From the NCBI GenBank assembly GCA_019633425.1, contig WSUB01000022.1, positions 1 through 64,000 on the forward strand: DNA of 64,000 bases. The letters are read 5' to 3'. The notes under the pieces are model-generated. The model searched no databases, had not been told where the DNA came from, and was given only the letters and a program-made list of their open reading frames with translations. Shown in pieces: positions 1 through 10,997 of this stretch. How positions within the stretch are numbered: position 1 is the first letter of the stretch; the number at the start of each line of letters is the position of its first letter. Position numbers and translations under genes: made by a program. The DNA is from Tulasnella sp. 424. Taxonomy: Eukaryota > Basidiomycota > Agaricomycetes > Cantharellales > Tulasnellaceae.

Positions 1-62
1 CGGTCCAAAACCAGGTCTTCGCTGCTATCACTCAGGAGAGTGGGGACTTCAGCTCTGGTGGG
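1..62 (+). pseudogene. A1 aspartic protease exon fragment at window edge
   Basis: Reading from base 3, the first 60 nt encode VQNQVFAAITQESGDFSSGG, which matches the end of exon 6 of the P1 protease (same segment at 1755-1823). It is followed by a consensus donor GTAAGC at 63. No matching downstream exon (the GLMGMAF-like segment) follows anywhere in 63-848, so the gene is either cut off 3' of this intron or has decayed. The 5' part lies outside the window. It shows that the protease cluster continues to the left. Confidence 0.6.
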
Positions 63-747
63 GTAAGCATCCTTTCCACCCGATACTCTCCTCCTTCGCT
101 CACAAAGTCATTAGACCGTGTGTGAACCCTATTGATTCCTCGGCAAGAAAGGTGATCTACTGCCATACGGCTTAGTCGTGATCAGGTTTCGATCCAAAGG
201 AAGGTTATCAGGGAGGTTCATCAAACACACATTATTGGCTCGGAGAGCTGACGCTAGATCATCGTGGCACGTGCATGTTTAACCGGATATACTATATTTT
301 ACTTTATGCCGAGTGGCTTTGGGTTTGTAAATACCTCCTCTCGGCTGTCCTGTCAAGATCACACCAATCGTGGGACGTAGAAGCATGGCGTTTTGAATTT
401 ACGAGGTGGGTGGAATAGGGCGAAGGACGGAAGGAGGCGGAGGTGACGTCAGTGTATCGGGTGATTGCGGGTGTTCCCCGTGCCTGTACATTTTGCGCTT
501 AGAAAGCCTTCCTCTCTGGCTTCGCTTAATCAGAGTCGGGGACACCGAGCACTGCCAGGAAGCCGCCACCTTCTGTGACATGCACCTTGCAAGGAGCGTA
601 ATCTCGTCTTCCATGAGAAACGTGCAAACGGATGTTGCCCTACGCAGCGTATCACAGGGCCTGCGTCATGCGCACCAAACGCTAGTTGAAGTGAGGTGCT
701 GTGGATGGGCCGTGGGCAATAGCGAGTGCACTGCGCTTCTCCAGAGG
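63..747. other. Intergenic, no gene seen
   Basis: After the fragmentary protease exon I see no recognisable coding signal. The open frames at 399-614 (-) and 406-783 (+) are short, lack intron context and overlap one another. Confidence 0.4.
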
Positions 748-753
748 TATAAA
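748..753 (+). promoter_or_regulatory. TATA box of P1 protease
   Basis: TATAAA lies 96-101 nt upstream of the P1 start codon at 849. The spacing matches the ~100 nt TATA-to-ATG distance of the other proteases in the cluster. Confidence 0.55.
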
Positions 754-848
754 GATCAGCGCTCAGGCGACTCTGGCTTATGATAAACTTGGCTCCTCTA
801 ACCTAATACAAACGCTACTGTAAACTACCACCCAAATCTGAATTCACC

Positions 849-2924
849 ATGATCTTGCCAACTTCAGCCATCACCACAGTCCTTCTCCTCGCACCACTCG
901 TCGCTACTAATCCCACTCAACCACAACGCCAAGCGCACGTGATCCCCATCCGTCAACAAAGACGAAGTTTCAACACATCCCCAGACACACCTTTCAACGC
1001 GGTCGCTGCTCGAGCGGAGAGGAACAAGGTTTCCAATCGTTATGCCAACCTTGCGTCGAAGAAGCGTAGTTTGGGTCCCGAAGGAAGGATGGAAGTCAAA
1101 GCCGAGGCTATCGAGCCTTTTGATATTCAGTCGCTGAAGAAAAGGCAGGGCAGCGGGACGATTAGCTTGAATGATAACGGAGATGTTGGTGCGTAAAAGC
1201 GTTGACCGTGAAGCCGATAAGCATGTTCTGATGATTGGACCTGGCCTTCTAGCCTACGCCGGTGCTCTAACCGGTGCGTAACAGAACTATGAATAAATTG
1301 AAAGCTGATCCCAACGTTATTGACCTATTCATTGTCGTTCCTCGCTAGTTGGTACGCCTGCTCAGCAACTCACGGCCGACTTTGACACTGGTTCGGCTGA
1401 CCTTCTCATCCCAACGTAAGCTTATCCACTTTCGATTTCGTTTTGCTTTTACTTACTTAGGATGTGGGCGCACTAGTGAAAACTGCAATGGATGCGGGGC
1501 AACTTTCTTCAACACCGCTCAATCCTCTACATTCCAGTTCGTTGTTTGCCCCTTCTCCTCACATTTGTCGACTTACTTAGCTTGCTACACTTAATTCTTT
1601 TCACAGTCCGTCATCTCAACCGTGAGTTAAATTTGCAATAACAGCTTACTAATCACATGATCTCTTACAAATAAACCTTTGCAGGTTCACAAACCAATAC
1701 GGAGACGGCTCTCAAGAATCGGGAACTGTGGCATCCGATAACGTGGCAGTTGGTGGACTGACGGTCGAATACCAAGCCTTCGCCGCTATTACTCAAGAAA
1801 GTGGCGACTATGGTGCTAATGGGGTGGGTATCCTGTCTAATGTTCTGTTTCTGCTTGCACCGAGTCTCACTTGACCCCCCATGCCTCCACATTTCCATCG
1901 TAGACCTTCACAGTTCTGATGGGAATGGCGTTCCCAGCGGACTCTAAAGCCAACGCTACACCGTTTGTCTTCAACCTCGTTTCACTGCATTCCTTGACTT
2001 CAAATCTATTCTCGTTCTACCTGGCGAGAGGAAATAATACCGGGTCTGAGGTTCGTCCTCTTGGGTGTTTGGGCGAATGTGGCTGTACAAGTGACGGCTG
2101 ACGAGAGACTATGAACAGTTGTGTATCGGGTGCACCGATTCATCAAAGTATACTGGAGGTAAGGCGATGGGCATTGGATAATGATGGTTGGAACGGTTGT
2201 TGACTCTCATGAATTCAAATTCGTCTCTAGACGTCGCATACTACCCTTTGGAAGCCTCGGCTACCAACGGCACTCAGACTCATTGGAGCATCGCGGTATG
2301 GGATATCCTGTTTTGAAGTCCGTTGGCTTGAAGCCCACCAACAAATTTCTCCTTCGAATTTCTCATTAGGCTGATGGAATTACTGTGAACGGACAAAACG
2401 CCACCCAAGGCCTCTCTTGCATCATGGATACCGGCACGACTGCTGTACGTAGCAAGGTCTACCTCCTCCCGCGGTCGCGATTAAATGCCGACATGGGTGC
2501 CTCCCATCACGTTATTTGTTAGATCTGGGTCCCATTGGCACACGCGCAAGCCCTATACGCCAGCATCCCTGGAGCAACCCCCGCCCCAGGCCAGCCTAAC
2601 GGATACTACGCCTTCCCATGCAACCAGACGATCCCAGAAGTTGCATTCGTGTTGGGTGGTAAGCCGTTCGCCATTGATGCTAGAGATTTCAATGCAGGCC
2701 CTGTTACCGAGTAAGTTTGCCTATTCCTCCCTTCGCCTTTTCACGAAGCGCGTGCGTTAAAGCAATTTCGCGTCCATAGGGGCAGCGATCTTTGTATGGG
2801 AGCTATTTTCGGCAGCGCCCAAGCAGTCAACTTTGCTATTGTTGGAGATGTTTTCTTGAAGAACTGGTACTCCATTTACGATGCCGGAGGGAAACGTGTT
2901 GGTTTGGCCAAGAGTAACCAGTGA
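849..2924 (+). CDS. Secreted pepsin-like aspartic protease P1 (12 exons)
   Basis: Predicted secreted acid endopeptidase of family A1. Twelve exons can be joined in phase: 849-1188, 1253-1273, 1349-1415, 1477-1536, 1607-1621, 1685-1823, 1904-2050, 2119-2158, 2231-2295, 2370-2444, 2523-2710 and 2780-2924, giving 433 aa. A hydrophobic signal peptide is followed by a basic propeptide ending in LKKRQG, a Kex2-like site. The first catalytic motif is DTGSADLLIPT (exon 3), the second MDTGTTAIWVP (exons 10-11), so both catalytic aspartates are present. The cysteine pair in ENCNGCG and the C-terminal NWYSIYDAGGKRVG are typical. One exon is only 15 nt long. The intron number differs sharply from the neighbouring proteases (5 or 3 exons), so this is a separate subfamily. 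The smallest exons are the least certain part; the family call is firm. Confidence 0.85.
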
Positions 2925-3745
2925 GCGCGCTGTTTCAAGACTTTTAGGGCCTCTAAGCTCGATGGAATGTGTTCTGGATACTACAAAGTTGGTTGAAGGA
3001 CTGACGTTACCGTATTGTTTGTCGTAATCTTCTCTCTCTGTTGACGATTCTCGTTGTAGCTATGTGATCATGTTCCTTGTCTCTCGGACTTTAAAGTACT
3101 GTATCTACCACAAATTTCTAGTATATCGTGTAATTTGATCACGTAGGCACATAGCTTGCAGACATTTTCGTCCTGGACATGAGATTTCAAAGTGTTAAGA
3201 CGGGATCGTGGGAAGCCAAATATTTGTGGCTTTCAGGCGGCGGGCGCTTTTGCTTAGAGCTTGCGTCCCGCCATCACCCGACGGTGAACGACCGCAGGAA
3301 CCGAAAAGTCGCATCGACCATTCCTATCCGATATCTGACCCGGGCCCGGAGCAGCAATGAACTCTTTCCCCTTGTCAAACCCAACCCAGCCTCACCAAAT
3401 GGAACAGGCGAACGCTACGAGGGGATGGTCGAAAACCCCCAACTAGATACGACTGCCAGGCCTCTCGCAAAGCATTGAATATCAAGCTTACAGTCTCATG
3501 AAGAATCTGGACGTGGTTATCCTCGAAACCAAGGCGACCTGTGGGATTTGCGCCTCGCGTTATTCTCCAGTCTCGCGGTCCACATTGAAACGCAGCGTCG
3601 CAATACCGACTGCCTGCTTCCCAAACCAGTACCTCTCGACCTTTAAATCGTCGAGCTCCCATGGCCCAATCTCAGCATCATCCAGTCTTCCCTCATCATT
3701 TACTTTCACTCTTCACTCATCGAACCGACTTATCCTCGAGCAAGC
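2925..3745. other. Intergenic between P1 and A1a
   Basis: Holds the P1 3' flank and the A1a promoter. A TATA-like TTTAAAT at 3642-3648 lies about 100 nt before the A1a start. Overlapping open frames at 3179-3478 (+), 3375-3662 (-) and 3498-3869 (+) have no recognisable protein features. Confidence 0.4.
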
Positions 3746-5373
3746 ATGTCGCCAATCACCTCTTCCATCCCACTTTCCCTCCTCTTGGCCTCCACCGCTC
3801 TCGCCGCACCTCTCCACGAAGTGCAGTCGAGCCCCTCTCCCTTTTCCAATGGCGGGCTGTTCAATCTAGCTAGACGCGGATTCAAAGCTATCCCTCCAGT
3901 CGATAGTGACGACTACGTCTGCGACCCTTCTTACGCTGTAAGTCCCCTTCTTTCAAGCTCAACCTGCACTTCCACTAATTTGCCACATCCTCTCTAAAGC
4001 AAAAGGAAATGCAGCGCATCCTTTCCAAGTACAAGGATGCCGCTAATATCATTCACAACGTCAACTTACCACAACACCTCGGAGACCTCATCCGCGGCGG
4101 CACGGACCTTCTCTCGGACTACATCTCGCCAGAGCTGGAAGCGGCCTTCAATGGAGCGGCTATTCAAGATGTCGCTGGGTCTCGGCAAGCCACCATGCCG
4201 CTCACAGACAACATTTCGGGCAACCTCGACGTACTCTACTATGGTCCGATCAGAATGGGAAGCCAGAACCAGCGGATGACGGTCGACATCGATACTGGCT
4301 CGGCGGATTTATGGGTTCCTGTGGGTTGTGAAAATTGTCCGCACCCTGGGTATCAAGCGGACAGGAGCTCGACGTATCGGGAGACGGGAGATGATTTTTC
4401 TGTCCAATATGTGCGTCTGCCGCTCGTCGTCTGGGGGTTTTCCTTGTTTCTGACGTTCGTAATTTTAGGGAACCGGAGAAGTCAGCGGCGTCCTCGCCCA
4501 AGATCGAGTGTCTGTCGGCTCACTGGTAGTCGAGAACCAATACTTCGGGGCTGTCAATCAGGAGTCTAACGACTTCGACAACTCGCCATGCGATGGTCTC
4601 ATTGGTATGTTTACTTTTACTCAACCCCCCTCTTCCAACTGTCTCAACGAATATGCTTTTTAGGAATGGCTTTCAGTAGTGTCGCCACTTCCGGCCAACC
4701 GACGTTCTTCGAAAACCTCATCAAGGCCAACAAAGTGGCTGCTCCCATCTTCTCCCTCCACCTCACCCGGCATCAGTCTACCGGTTCTACCCTTTGCCTC
4801 GGCTGCTACGACTCCTCGAAAGCCGTCGGTCCAGTTACTTGGGTCCCCGTTACCAGCATGACGTACTGGGCAGTGTCTATGGCCGGCGCACAAGTGAACG
4901 GAAATTCAGTCGCCATGTCCAAGGGTATTACTGCCGCTATCGACTCTGGAACGAGCCTCATCTACGTACCTCAAGACGTGGCTTCGGCTATCTACCGTCA
5001 AATCCCCGGCGCCCAGCGCGCGGATCAACAGTATGGTCCGGGATTCTGGACGTACCCTTGCAACTCAAACCTGAACATCCAATTTAAATTTGGTGCCAAT
5101 TTCTTCGCCCTGAACCCAGTCGACTTCAACATCGGCCGAACAAAACGAGGCTCGTCGTGAGTAGTATTTCCTTCGTCGATCATAGTACTCGATCCTAACT
5201 CTCCCATCCATTACAGGACTTGCGTTGGAGGCATTCTTGCCATGGGTGACAGCTTCCCCGCCGATTTGGCCATCATTGGGGATGCGTTCCTCAAGTCATG
5301 GTACTCGGTTTACGACTACTCTCATGGTGCTCGTGTGGGCCTCGCTCCCAGTGTGAACAACAACCATGCTTAG
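3746..5373 (+). CDS. Secreted pepsin-like aspartic protease A1a (type A, 5 exons)
   Basis: Family A1 secreted aspartic protease. Exons 3746-3937, 4000-4410, 4469-4604, 4664-5156 and 5217-5373 join in phase to 462 aa. A signal peptide (MSPITSSIPLSLLLASTALA) is followed by a propeptide containing a dibasic LARRGFK site. The catalytic motifs are DIDTGSADLWVP and AIDSGTSLIYVP. Disulfide-type cysteines occur in GCENC, LCLGCYD, YPCNS and STCVGG. The C-terminus is SWYSVYDYSHGARVGLAPS. Introns are 53-62 nt with consensus ends. It is the left-most intact type A gene. Its spacer to the next gene differs from the repeated unit that starts at 6817, so it may predate the amplification. Confidence 0.9.
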
Positions 5374-6710
5374 GAAATGGTCATCAGTGTACAACGCTAG
5401 TGTTAATTTAATTCATTAATTGGTTCAAATTGGTTTATTACTGGCTCCGTTGCTCACGAGTTGAGCCTTGCTCGGTATTTCGGCTGCTGGAAATCGATTC
5501 GAAGGGCCGTGTAATCGAAAGGAAATGGACGGACGAGCTTAGCCTCTTCTACAAACCACCGGCGACTTTCGAATTTGCGAAAGGTTACGACAGTTTCTCA
5601 TAGATGGAGCAGCTCGCGAGCACGTGAAAGCTGGGCACGCGGAGTTAACGGAGCTATTAATGGAGTCCGGCTGGGTTTCCCTAGTTCCATCAAGAAAAGA
5701 GTCGTTATAAACCTGACCGGAAATGATAAATGTGCTGGATTTGGTTGTGTCGAAGAGAGGTTTGTTGCAGGTTTCGCATGGATCGGAAGGAACGAGCATG
5801 TTTGACGACCCAGTGTCGAAGGTAACCGGGATATCTTGCCCTGGAGTTCCGAACCGACATGGCCAGGTCCAACGGGAGTCATGATAGGACCCATGCTATT
5901 GTACACCATCACAAAAGATGGAAAAACGCTGTTTGTTTACGGGAACTTGTTCATTCGGAAACGGGATAATGACAGCCATGGAGGCCCTATTCAGCTGTTG
6001 AATCCGCACAGCTTCATGCTAAAAGCGACCGGATACTGGTACCGGGCGGCGGGGATCATGGGAGTCCCAGCAGTCCTTCACTTGTGCAAAGAAACCAAGG
6101 ATATTATCTGTTTGACATGGGGAGCTCCTCCCTGAGTAGGAGCCAACTCAAAGTCCCAAGAGTTGATCTGCACCTCATTCGTGACTCATGGTTCGCTCCA
6201 TGTCACGCGTGGTAAATCATGCTAGAGGCGATTAATTCAGCTAGAGTGTCGGTTGTTTTGCATCGGGGTTTGTTCTGAATGATAGAAGAAAATCGTAGCG
6301 TCTCCGTGGCGTCGGAATGTTATGTTCTATTTGTCAGCGTCGCGAACACCCCCCCGGGCCGGGCAACTTGTTCGATTCTCTAAGTGCGCGTCCAGCAACG
6401 ACTCGTCAGATGCCTTCAAGATGTACGGAGACGTATTCCGTGGGATTCGCGTTTCCGGGTGCCGCTGTGCCGTACGGCGCCCGCTGTGAAGCTTCGGTTT
6501 CCGCCCCGCCGAGACACCGCTAGGCCGTACTGGGTATGCCCCAAGCAAAATGGTACGTCTCACGTGGTCGTTTCACTTGTAGCAAATCTCTTATATTTTC
6601 TATTAGACTACCTGCCTTGAATTTCAGCGTGTTGCGTTTCCGCCTTCCAGTCAGCATCGAAATTTCAGACGCAATGTCGACTGCTCGGCCCAAGGACGAG
6701 TCTCTCCAGA
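5374..6710. other. Intergenic region containing a minus-strand protease relic
   Basis: Apart from the A1 fragment at 5660-5862 on the minus strand and the TATA-like TTTAAAG near 6713, I recognise nothing here. Open frames on both strands (5836-6135 +, 6327-6563 -) overlap and show no family motif. Confidence 0.4.
5660..5862 (-). pseudogene. A1 aspartic protease fragment with intact first active site
   Basis: The minus strand reads FGTPGQDIPVTFDTGSSNML, then VPSDPCETCNKPLFDTTKSS and, shortly after, a segment ending FLDGT. This is the first active-site region of a pepsin-like protease, with an intact DTGSS motif and the flap-proximal CETC cysteines. It runs opposite to the rest of the cluster and differs in sequence from P1, type A and type B, so it represents a further subfamily. 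I found no N-terminal signal-peptide exon upstream and no second DTG/DSG half downstream, so it is called a relic. An unrecognised split gene is possible but less likely. Confidence 0.6.
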
Positions 6711-6816
6711 TCTTTAAAGCCCATGGACGCCATGGTTCTCCATCTCCATCACTCAGCCTTCTCATCTCTTTACATTTCATATCATTACAAACTTATCAGC
6801 CCGAAGCAAAGCCAGA

Positions 6817-8445
6817 ATGTCCTTAATCACTTCTTCCATCTCGGTCTCCCTCCTTCTCGCATCCACGAGTCTCGCAGCGCCTATTCAGGACTCTCTCTCC
6901 TCGTCAACTTCCCCTGCAACTGGCCTGTACAACCTCGCTAGACGTGGATTCAAGGCCGCACCCCCAGTCGAGAGCGAGGACGACGTGTTTGACGCTTCCT
7001 TCGCTGTGAGTGCTTTCGTACCCCCCTCTCTCCGTCTTTTTTGCATTCGAATATGCTCATGTATATGCCCTGCTTACAGCAAGCGGAGATTCGACGCATT
7101 CTCTCCAAATACGAAGATGCTGACAAAATCATCCACAACTTTCACCTTCCAGCGCACCTCGAAGACCTCCTTCACAGCAACCAGCTCGACCAATTCTCGC
7201 CAGCTCTCGAAGCAGCGTTCAACGGAGCAGCAATTCAAGATGTCGCTGGGTCTCGTCAAGCCACCATGCCGCTCACCGACGATATTTCGGGCAACCTCGA
7301 CGTCCTCTACTACGGTCCGATCAGCATGGGAAGCCAGAACCAGCGGATGACGGTGGACATTGATACCGGTTCGGCGGATCTGTGGGTCCCTGTGAATTGC
7401 CCAGACTGTGCGCATCCTGGGTATCAAGCGGATAGAAGCTCGACATATCGGGAGACGGGAGAGGATTTTTCTGTGAAATATGTTCGTGTGGCTTTTCCCT
7501 TCTTTTTTATCGATTTCTTGACTGACGATCGTGTTTCAGGGAACTGGTGAAGTCAGTGGTGTGCAAGCGCAGGACCGAGTCTCGGTTGGCTCTCTGGTTG
7601 TCGACAATCAATATTTTGGGGCTGTGGATCAGGAGTCCGACGACTTTGGCAACACCCCGAGCGACGGTCTCATTGGTATGTGCAATTAGGATTGAGGTTC
7701 CCTTGGCTACTGTCTCAACGGACATGCTTTTCAGGAATGGCGTTCAGCACTGTCGCTTCGTCTGGTCAACCCACGTTCTTCGAGAATCTCATCCACGCCA
7801 ACAAAGTCGCTGCTCCCATCTTCTCCCTCCATCTCACCCGGCGCAAGTCCACTGGTTCCACGCTCTGCCTCGGCTGCTACGATTCGTCTAAAGCTATCGG
7901 TCCTGTCACGTGGGTTCCGGTCACCAGCATGACGTACTGGGCAGTGTCGATGGCTGCCACGCAGGTGAACGGAAACTCGGTTGCCATGTCCAAGAGCATC
8001 ACTGCCGCTATCGATTCCGGGACGTCCCTCATCTACGTTCCCCAAGACATCGCTTCGGCTATCTACCGGCAGATTCCTGGTGCTCAACGAGCTGAGCAGA
8101 AGTACGGTCCGGGGTTCTGGACCTATCCTTGCAACTCGAAGTTGAACATCCAGTTCAAGTTCGGCGGCAGCTTCTTCGCGTTGAACCCCGTGGATTTCAA
8201 CTTGGGTAAAACGGGATCCGGTTCTCCGTGAGTGGCGCCTCGTTGTAAGTGTACGCTTGGCGTGTATTCTGACGCCCATCCTCTCTCATAGGACTTGTGT
8301 TGGTGGTATTGTCGGTATGGGTGACAGTTTCCCCGACGATTTGGCTATCATTGGGGACGAGTTCCTCAAGTCGTGGTACTCGGTTTACGACTATTCGCAT
8401 GGCGCTCGTGTTGGACTGGCTCCCAGCGTCAATAGTCACGCGTAA
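6817..8445 (+). CDS. Secreted pepsin-like aspartic protease A1b (type A, 5 exons)
   Basis: Close paralogue of A1a. Exons 6817-7005, 7080-7481, 7540-7675, 7735-8227 and 8292-8445 join in phase to 457 aa. It has a signal peptide, a propeptide with the same LARRGFK dibasic site, catalytic motifs DIDTGSADLWVP and AIDSGTSLIYVP, paired cysteines (NCPDC, LCLGCYD, YPCNS, TCVGG) and C-terminus KSWYSVYDYSHGARVG. Exon 4 has the same length (493 nt) as in A1a. The first copy of the amplified unit starts here: this gene, the conserved spacer and a type B gene. Its exons served as the reference for recognising the type A pseudogenes at 10998 and 16951. Confidence 0.9.
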
Positions 8446-8814
8446 AGGCCCTCCGCAACCCTAGCTTTATTCTTCGTTCCCAATCATGTGTATACCATCC
8501 AACGTGTTAAAATGGAAAATTGTCTTATGGCTCTTTGCTGTGCCTAATCGGATCAAGATTAACGCGCGCGGGAGGACTGACCGGCTGTGAGGATTTCGGA
8601 TTTGGTAATTGGCGCAGTGCACAGCCTTGATGTCCGGAGAAGGCGAAAGGTACCGTCGGCCTCATGTTTCCCTGCACGCGCAGATCCTTGGCATCAGCGG
8701 CCCCCGCACTGCCAAGGCGTCGCATCAAGACAAATCTATTTTTGGTAATTCCCAAAATCTTCTCTTCCACTTTCAGACCCTTAACCCGAACCTCCCCGGT
8801 CCATCGCCGTGAGG

Positions 8815-8832
8815 CCGAAGGAGTCATTTCGG
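8815..8832 (+). promoter_or_regulatory. Everted CCG-N12-CGG palindrome upstream of B1
   Basis: CCGAAGGAGTCATTTCGG is an imperfect inverted repeat about 400 nt upstream of B1. It is kept at 13879-13896 and 18484-18501 upstream of B2 and B3. CCG/CGG half-sites are what Zn2Cys6 regulators recognise; binding here is inference. Confidence 0.3.
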
Positions 8833-9119
8833 CTGCTATTCATTTCCTCATCGCGATGCGTCGCTTCAGCTTGTGCAAATGGCTAGCTCACGTCGGTGGC
8901 GGGTTCCCAGGAATGGACCCCGCAGATATCAGATGATTTCCTTTCCATGCACGAAAGCCACGAAATTTCCTTCACATCGCATCGCTTTATGCCGTTCCCG
9001 CTCGATTTGGCGCCTATTCATTTCCTGGGGCCCGAAATGGCAATGCCTCTGTCGCGCTCTACCTGACTCATCGATCGTTGCTGTGGGGCTTGACTTCGAC
9101 CCTCCGCAGGGTTCAAGGC

Positions 9120-9127
9120 TATATATA
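9120..9127 (+). promoter_or_regulatory. TATA box of B1
   Basis: TATATATA follows the conserved GGGTTCAAGGC block, about 95-100 nt before the B1 ATG at 9222. The same block precedes the TATA boxes of B2-B5. Confidence 0.65.
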
Positions 9128-9221
9128 CCGTGCCGGTTCCAAAAGAGCAACCAACATCATCTGCATTCCTCTCGCAGCCTCACGATCAAGTTTACGACGA
9201 ATCAAGTTTACGACGACTCCC

Positions 9222-10683
9222 ATGGTTCACTTTTCTATCATCTCCGCCACGGCCGGCATCCTCGCTGCTGCCTCCCTCGTCTCCGCCACACCTGTCCCAT
9301 CCAACGACGACCCCAAAGCTCGCATCGTCCCCTTCGTCAACAAGCATGCTGCAGCTCGTCGGTCCGAGAGCTATAATCTTCCTGAAACCACCAAAAGGGA
9401 CTTGCATCGAATTCAGAGACGTAACGAACGTGATGCGGCGTTGATGAAACGTTCAGGGACGGGAAACCTCAAAGTGAAGAGGACGGCCGCCGCCCTTGAG
9501 CCCTTCGATATCGATTCTGCCCGCAAAGCTCGCACTAAGAAGAGGCAAGGTTACTCTACCGATCCTTTAGTCAACGTTGGCGATGGATGTAAGTAATCTC
9601 TGACCCTTTGTACTCCGTCGGACGCCGTTCGCTGACAACCCTGTTTTGACCAACAGTGTACTACGGCAACATCGACATCGGTACCCCTGCTCAAGTCACC
9701 ACCATCGATTTCGACACGGGTTCGTCCGACTTGATCGTCCCCTCGACCGCCTGCGGGAACTGCACCGGACCCTTCTTCGACACCTCCAAGTCGACTTCCT
9801 TCGCCACGACGAACCAGGCCTTCTCAACTGCCTTCGGTGATGGTTCGACCGCTGACGGTGTTCTCTCTACTGAGACTGTCGCCATCGGAAGCCTCGGCAT
9901 CCAGAACCAACCTTTCGCCGTCATCACTCAGGCCTCGAAGGGCTTCGACGGTCCCAACGCCGGCTTGATGGGTTTGGCGTTCCCGACCATTGCTCAGACG
10001 GGAGCGACTCCCTGGTTCATGAACCTAGCGCACGCGGGTGCATTGGCCTCAAACGTCGTTTCGTTCTACCTGAGCCGACAAGGAGCGGAAGGTTCGGAGT
10101 TGTGCGTTGGTTGCATGGACGGGGCCAAGTTCACTGGTCAGCCAGAGTATTTCCCTTTGACCCCTGGCAATGCTACCCAAAAATATTGGGATATCGCTGT
10201 GAGTATTTGGTATTGCCCTCCCCGGGTTTACCACCTGATGCAAGTTGACTAATCCAATTCTCTCCCTCACAGTCCCAAGGCTTCACGGTCAGCGGTCAAC
10301 TCGTCACCCAAGCCATGACCGCCACCATCGACTCCGGCACCTCTCTTATCTACCTCCCTCCCTCTCAAGCGAACGCACTGTACTCAAAGATTCCCGGCGC
10401 TGCAGCCGCCGCCGACGGCACGCATTATTCCTTCCCTTGCGCAAGTGCGGCTTCCCTCCCCCCAATCGGAATTGCGTTCACTGGTTCGAGCACCGTCTTC
10501 AATATCAACCCCGCCCAATTCGTCGCCGGCGTTCTGGACCAAGCTGCGGGCACGTGTGCTGGTGCTATCGTGTCCTCTGGAAAGGAGGACGGGATTGCGC
10601 TTGTTGGAGATGCATTCATGAGCACCTGGTACTCGATCTTTGACTATGGTAACATGAGGGTTGGTTTTGCTCAGGCTCTTTAA
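9222..10683 (+). CDS. Secreted pepsin-like aspartic protease B1 (type B, 3 exons)
   Basis: Family A1 aspartic protease. Exons 9222-9588, 9657-10198 and 10273-10683 give 439 aa. The ATG chosen opens a clear signal peptide (MVHFSIISATAGILAAASL) and is conserved in all five type B genes; an in-frame upstream ATG at 9078 is not, and it precedes the TATA box. A long basic propeptide ends in ARTKKRQG, a Kex2-like KR site. The catalytic motifs are DFDTGSSDLIVPS and TIDSGTSLIYLPP. Cysteines occur in CGNC, LCVGCMD, FPC and TCAG. The C-terminus is WYSIFDYGNMRVGFAQAL. Exon 2 is exactly 542 nt in all five type B genes. It follows A1b in the same direction. Confidence 0.92.
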
Positions 10684-10997
10684 TTTTTTGATGTTTATGC
10701 TGAGGATGAGATCATGATGATCTGCTTCTATTTACGACTTGAACGTTTTCTTTTACCGTACTTTAGTATTACCTTCTTCAAGGACTTCTTCGGTAGACCT
10801 TAGTCACATACCTTCATATATTCTCCCTTCGGTGAATTGGACAGCAAGTTACGCGCTCATCTCGGCATCTCCCATTAATTGGGCGATGCACAACCCATTG
10901 GATTCAAGAGCTTGGCTGATGGCACTTTAGATACTGAAGGCATTCCCCTTCATGCGGTCATTGACAGCTGATGGTGCATGTGCCAGCTAGGAAGATT
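10684..10997. other. Short spacer between B1 and type A pseudogene
   Basis: The B1 3' flank shares short stretches with the other type B 3' flanks (ATGATCTACTTC-like, CGACTTGAA, ACTTTAGTATTAC). Unlike units 2-5, no gag-domain relic follows; the type A pseudogene begins near 10998. Confidence 0.4.

Larger units (their letters stand above)
8446..9221 (+). repeat. Conserved unit spacer, copy 1 (type A 3' flank to type B promoter)
   Basis: This ~780 nt spacer recurs after the type A pseudogenes (13506-14302, 18105-18878) and, interrupted or without its type A gene, at 22849-24919 and 27548-28233. All copies start with the type A 3' flank (AAAGGCCCTCCGC), share GAGGATTTCGGATTTGGTAA and a GGCGCC block, and end in the type B promoter. 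It is direct evidence of segmental duplication. The ORFs inside it are not conserved between copies. Confidence 0.8.

Noticed and set aside
7731..8279. 182-codon minus-strand open frame inside A1b
   Set aside because: It is the antisense shadow of exon 4. Equivalent antisense frames appear opposite the paralogues and follow the sense codon bias.
9078..9221. Upstream in-frame ATG giving B1 a longer N-terminus
   Set aside because: It precedes the TATA box and is not kept in the other type B genes; the ATG at 9222 starts a proper signal peptide.
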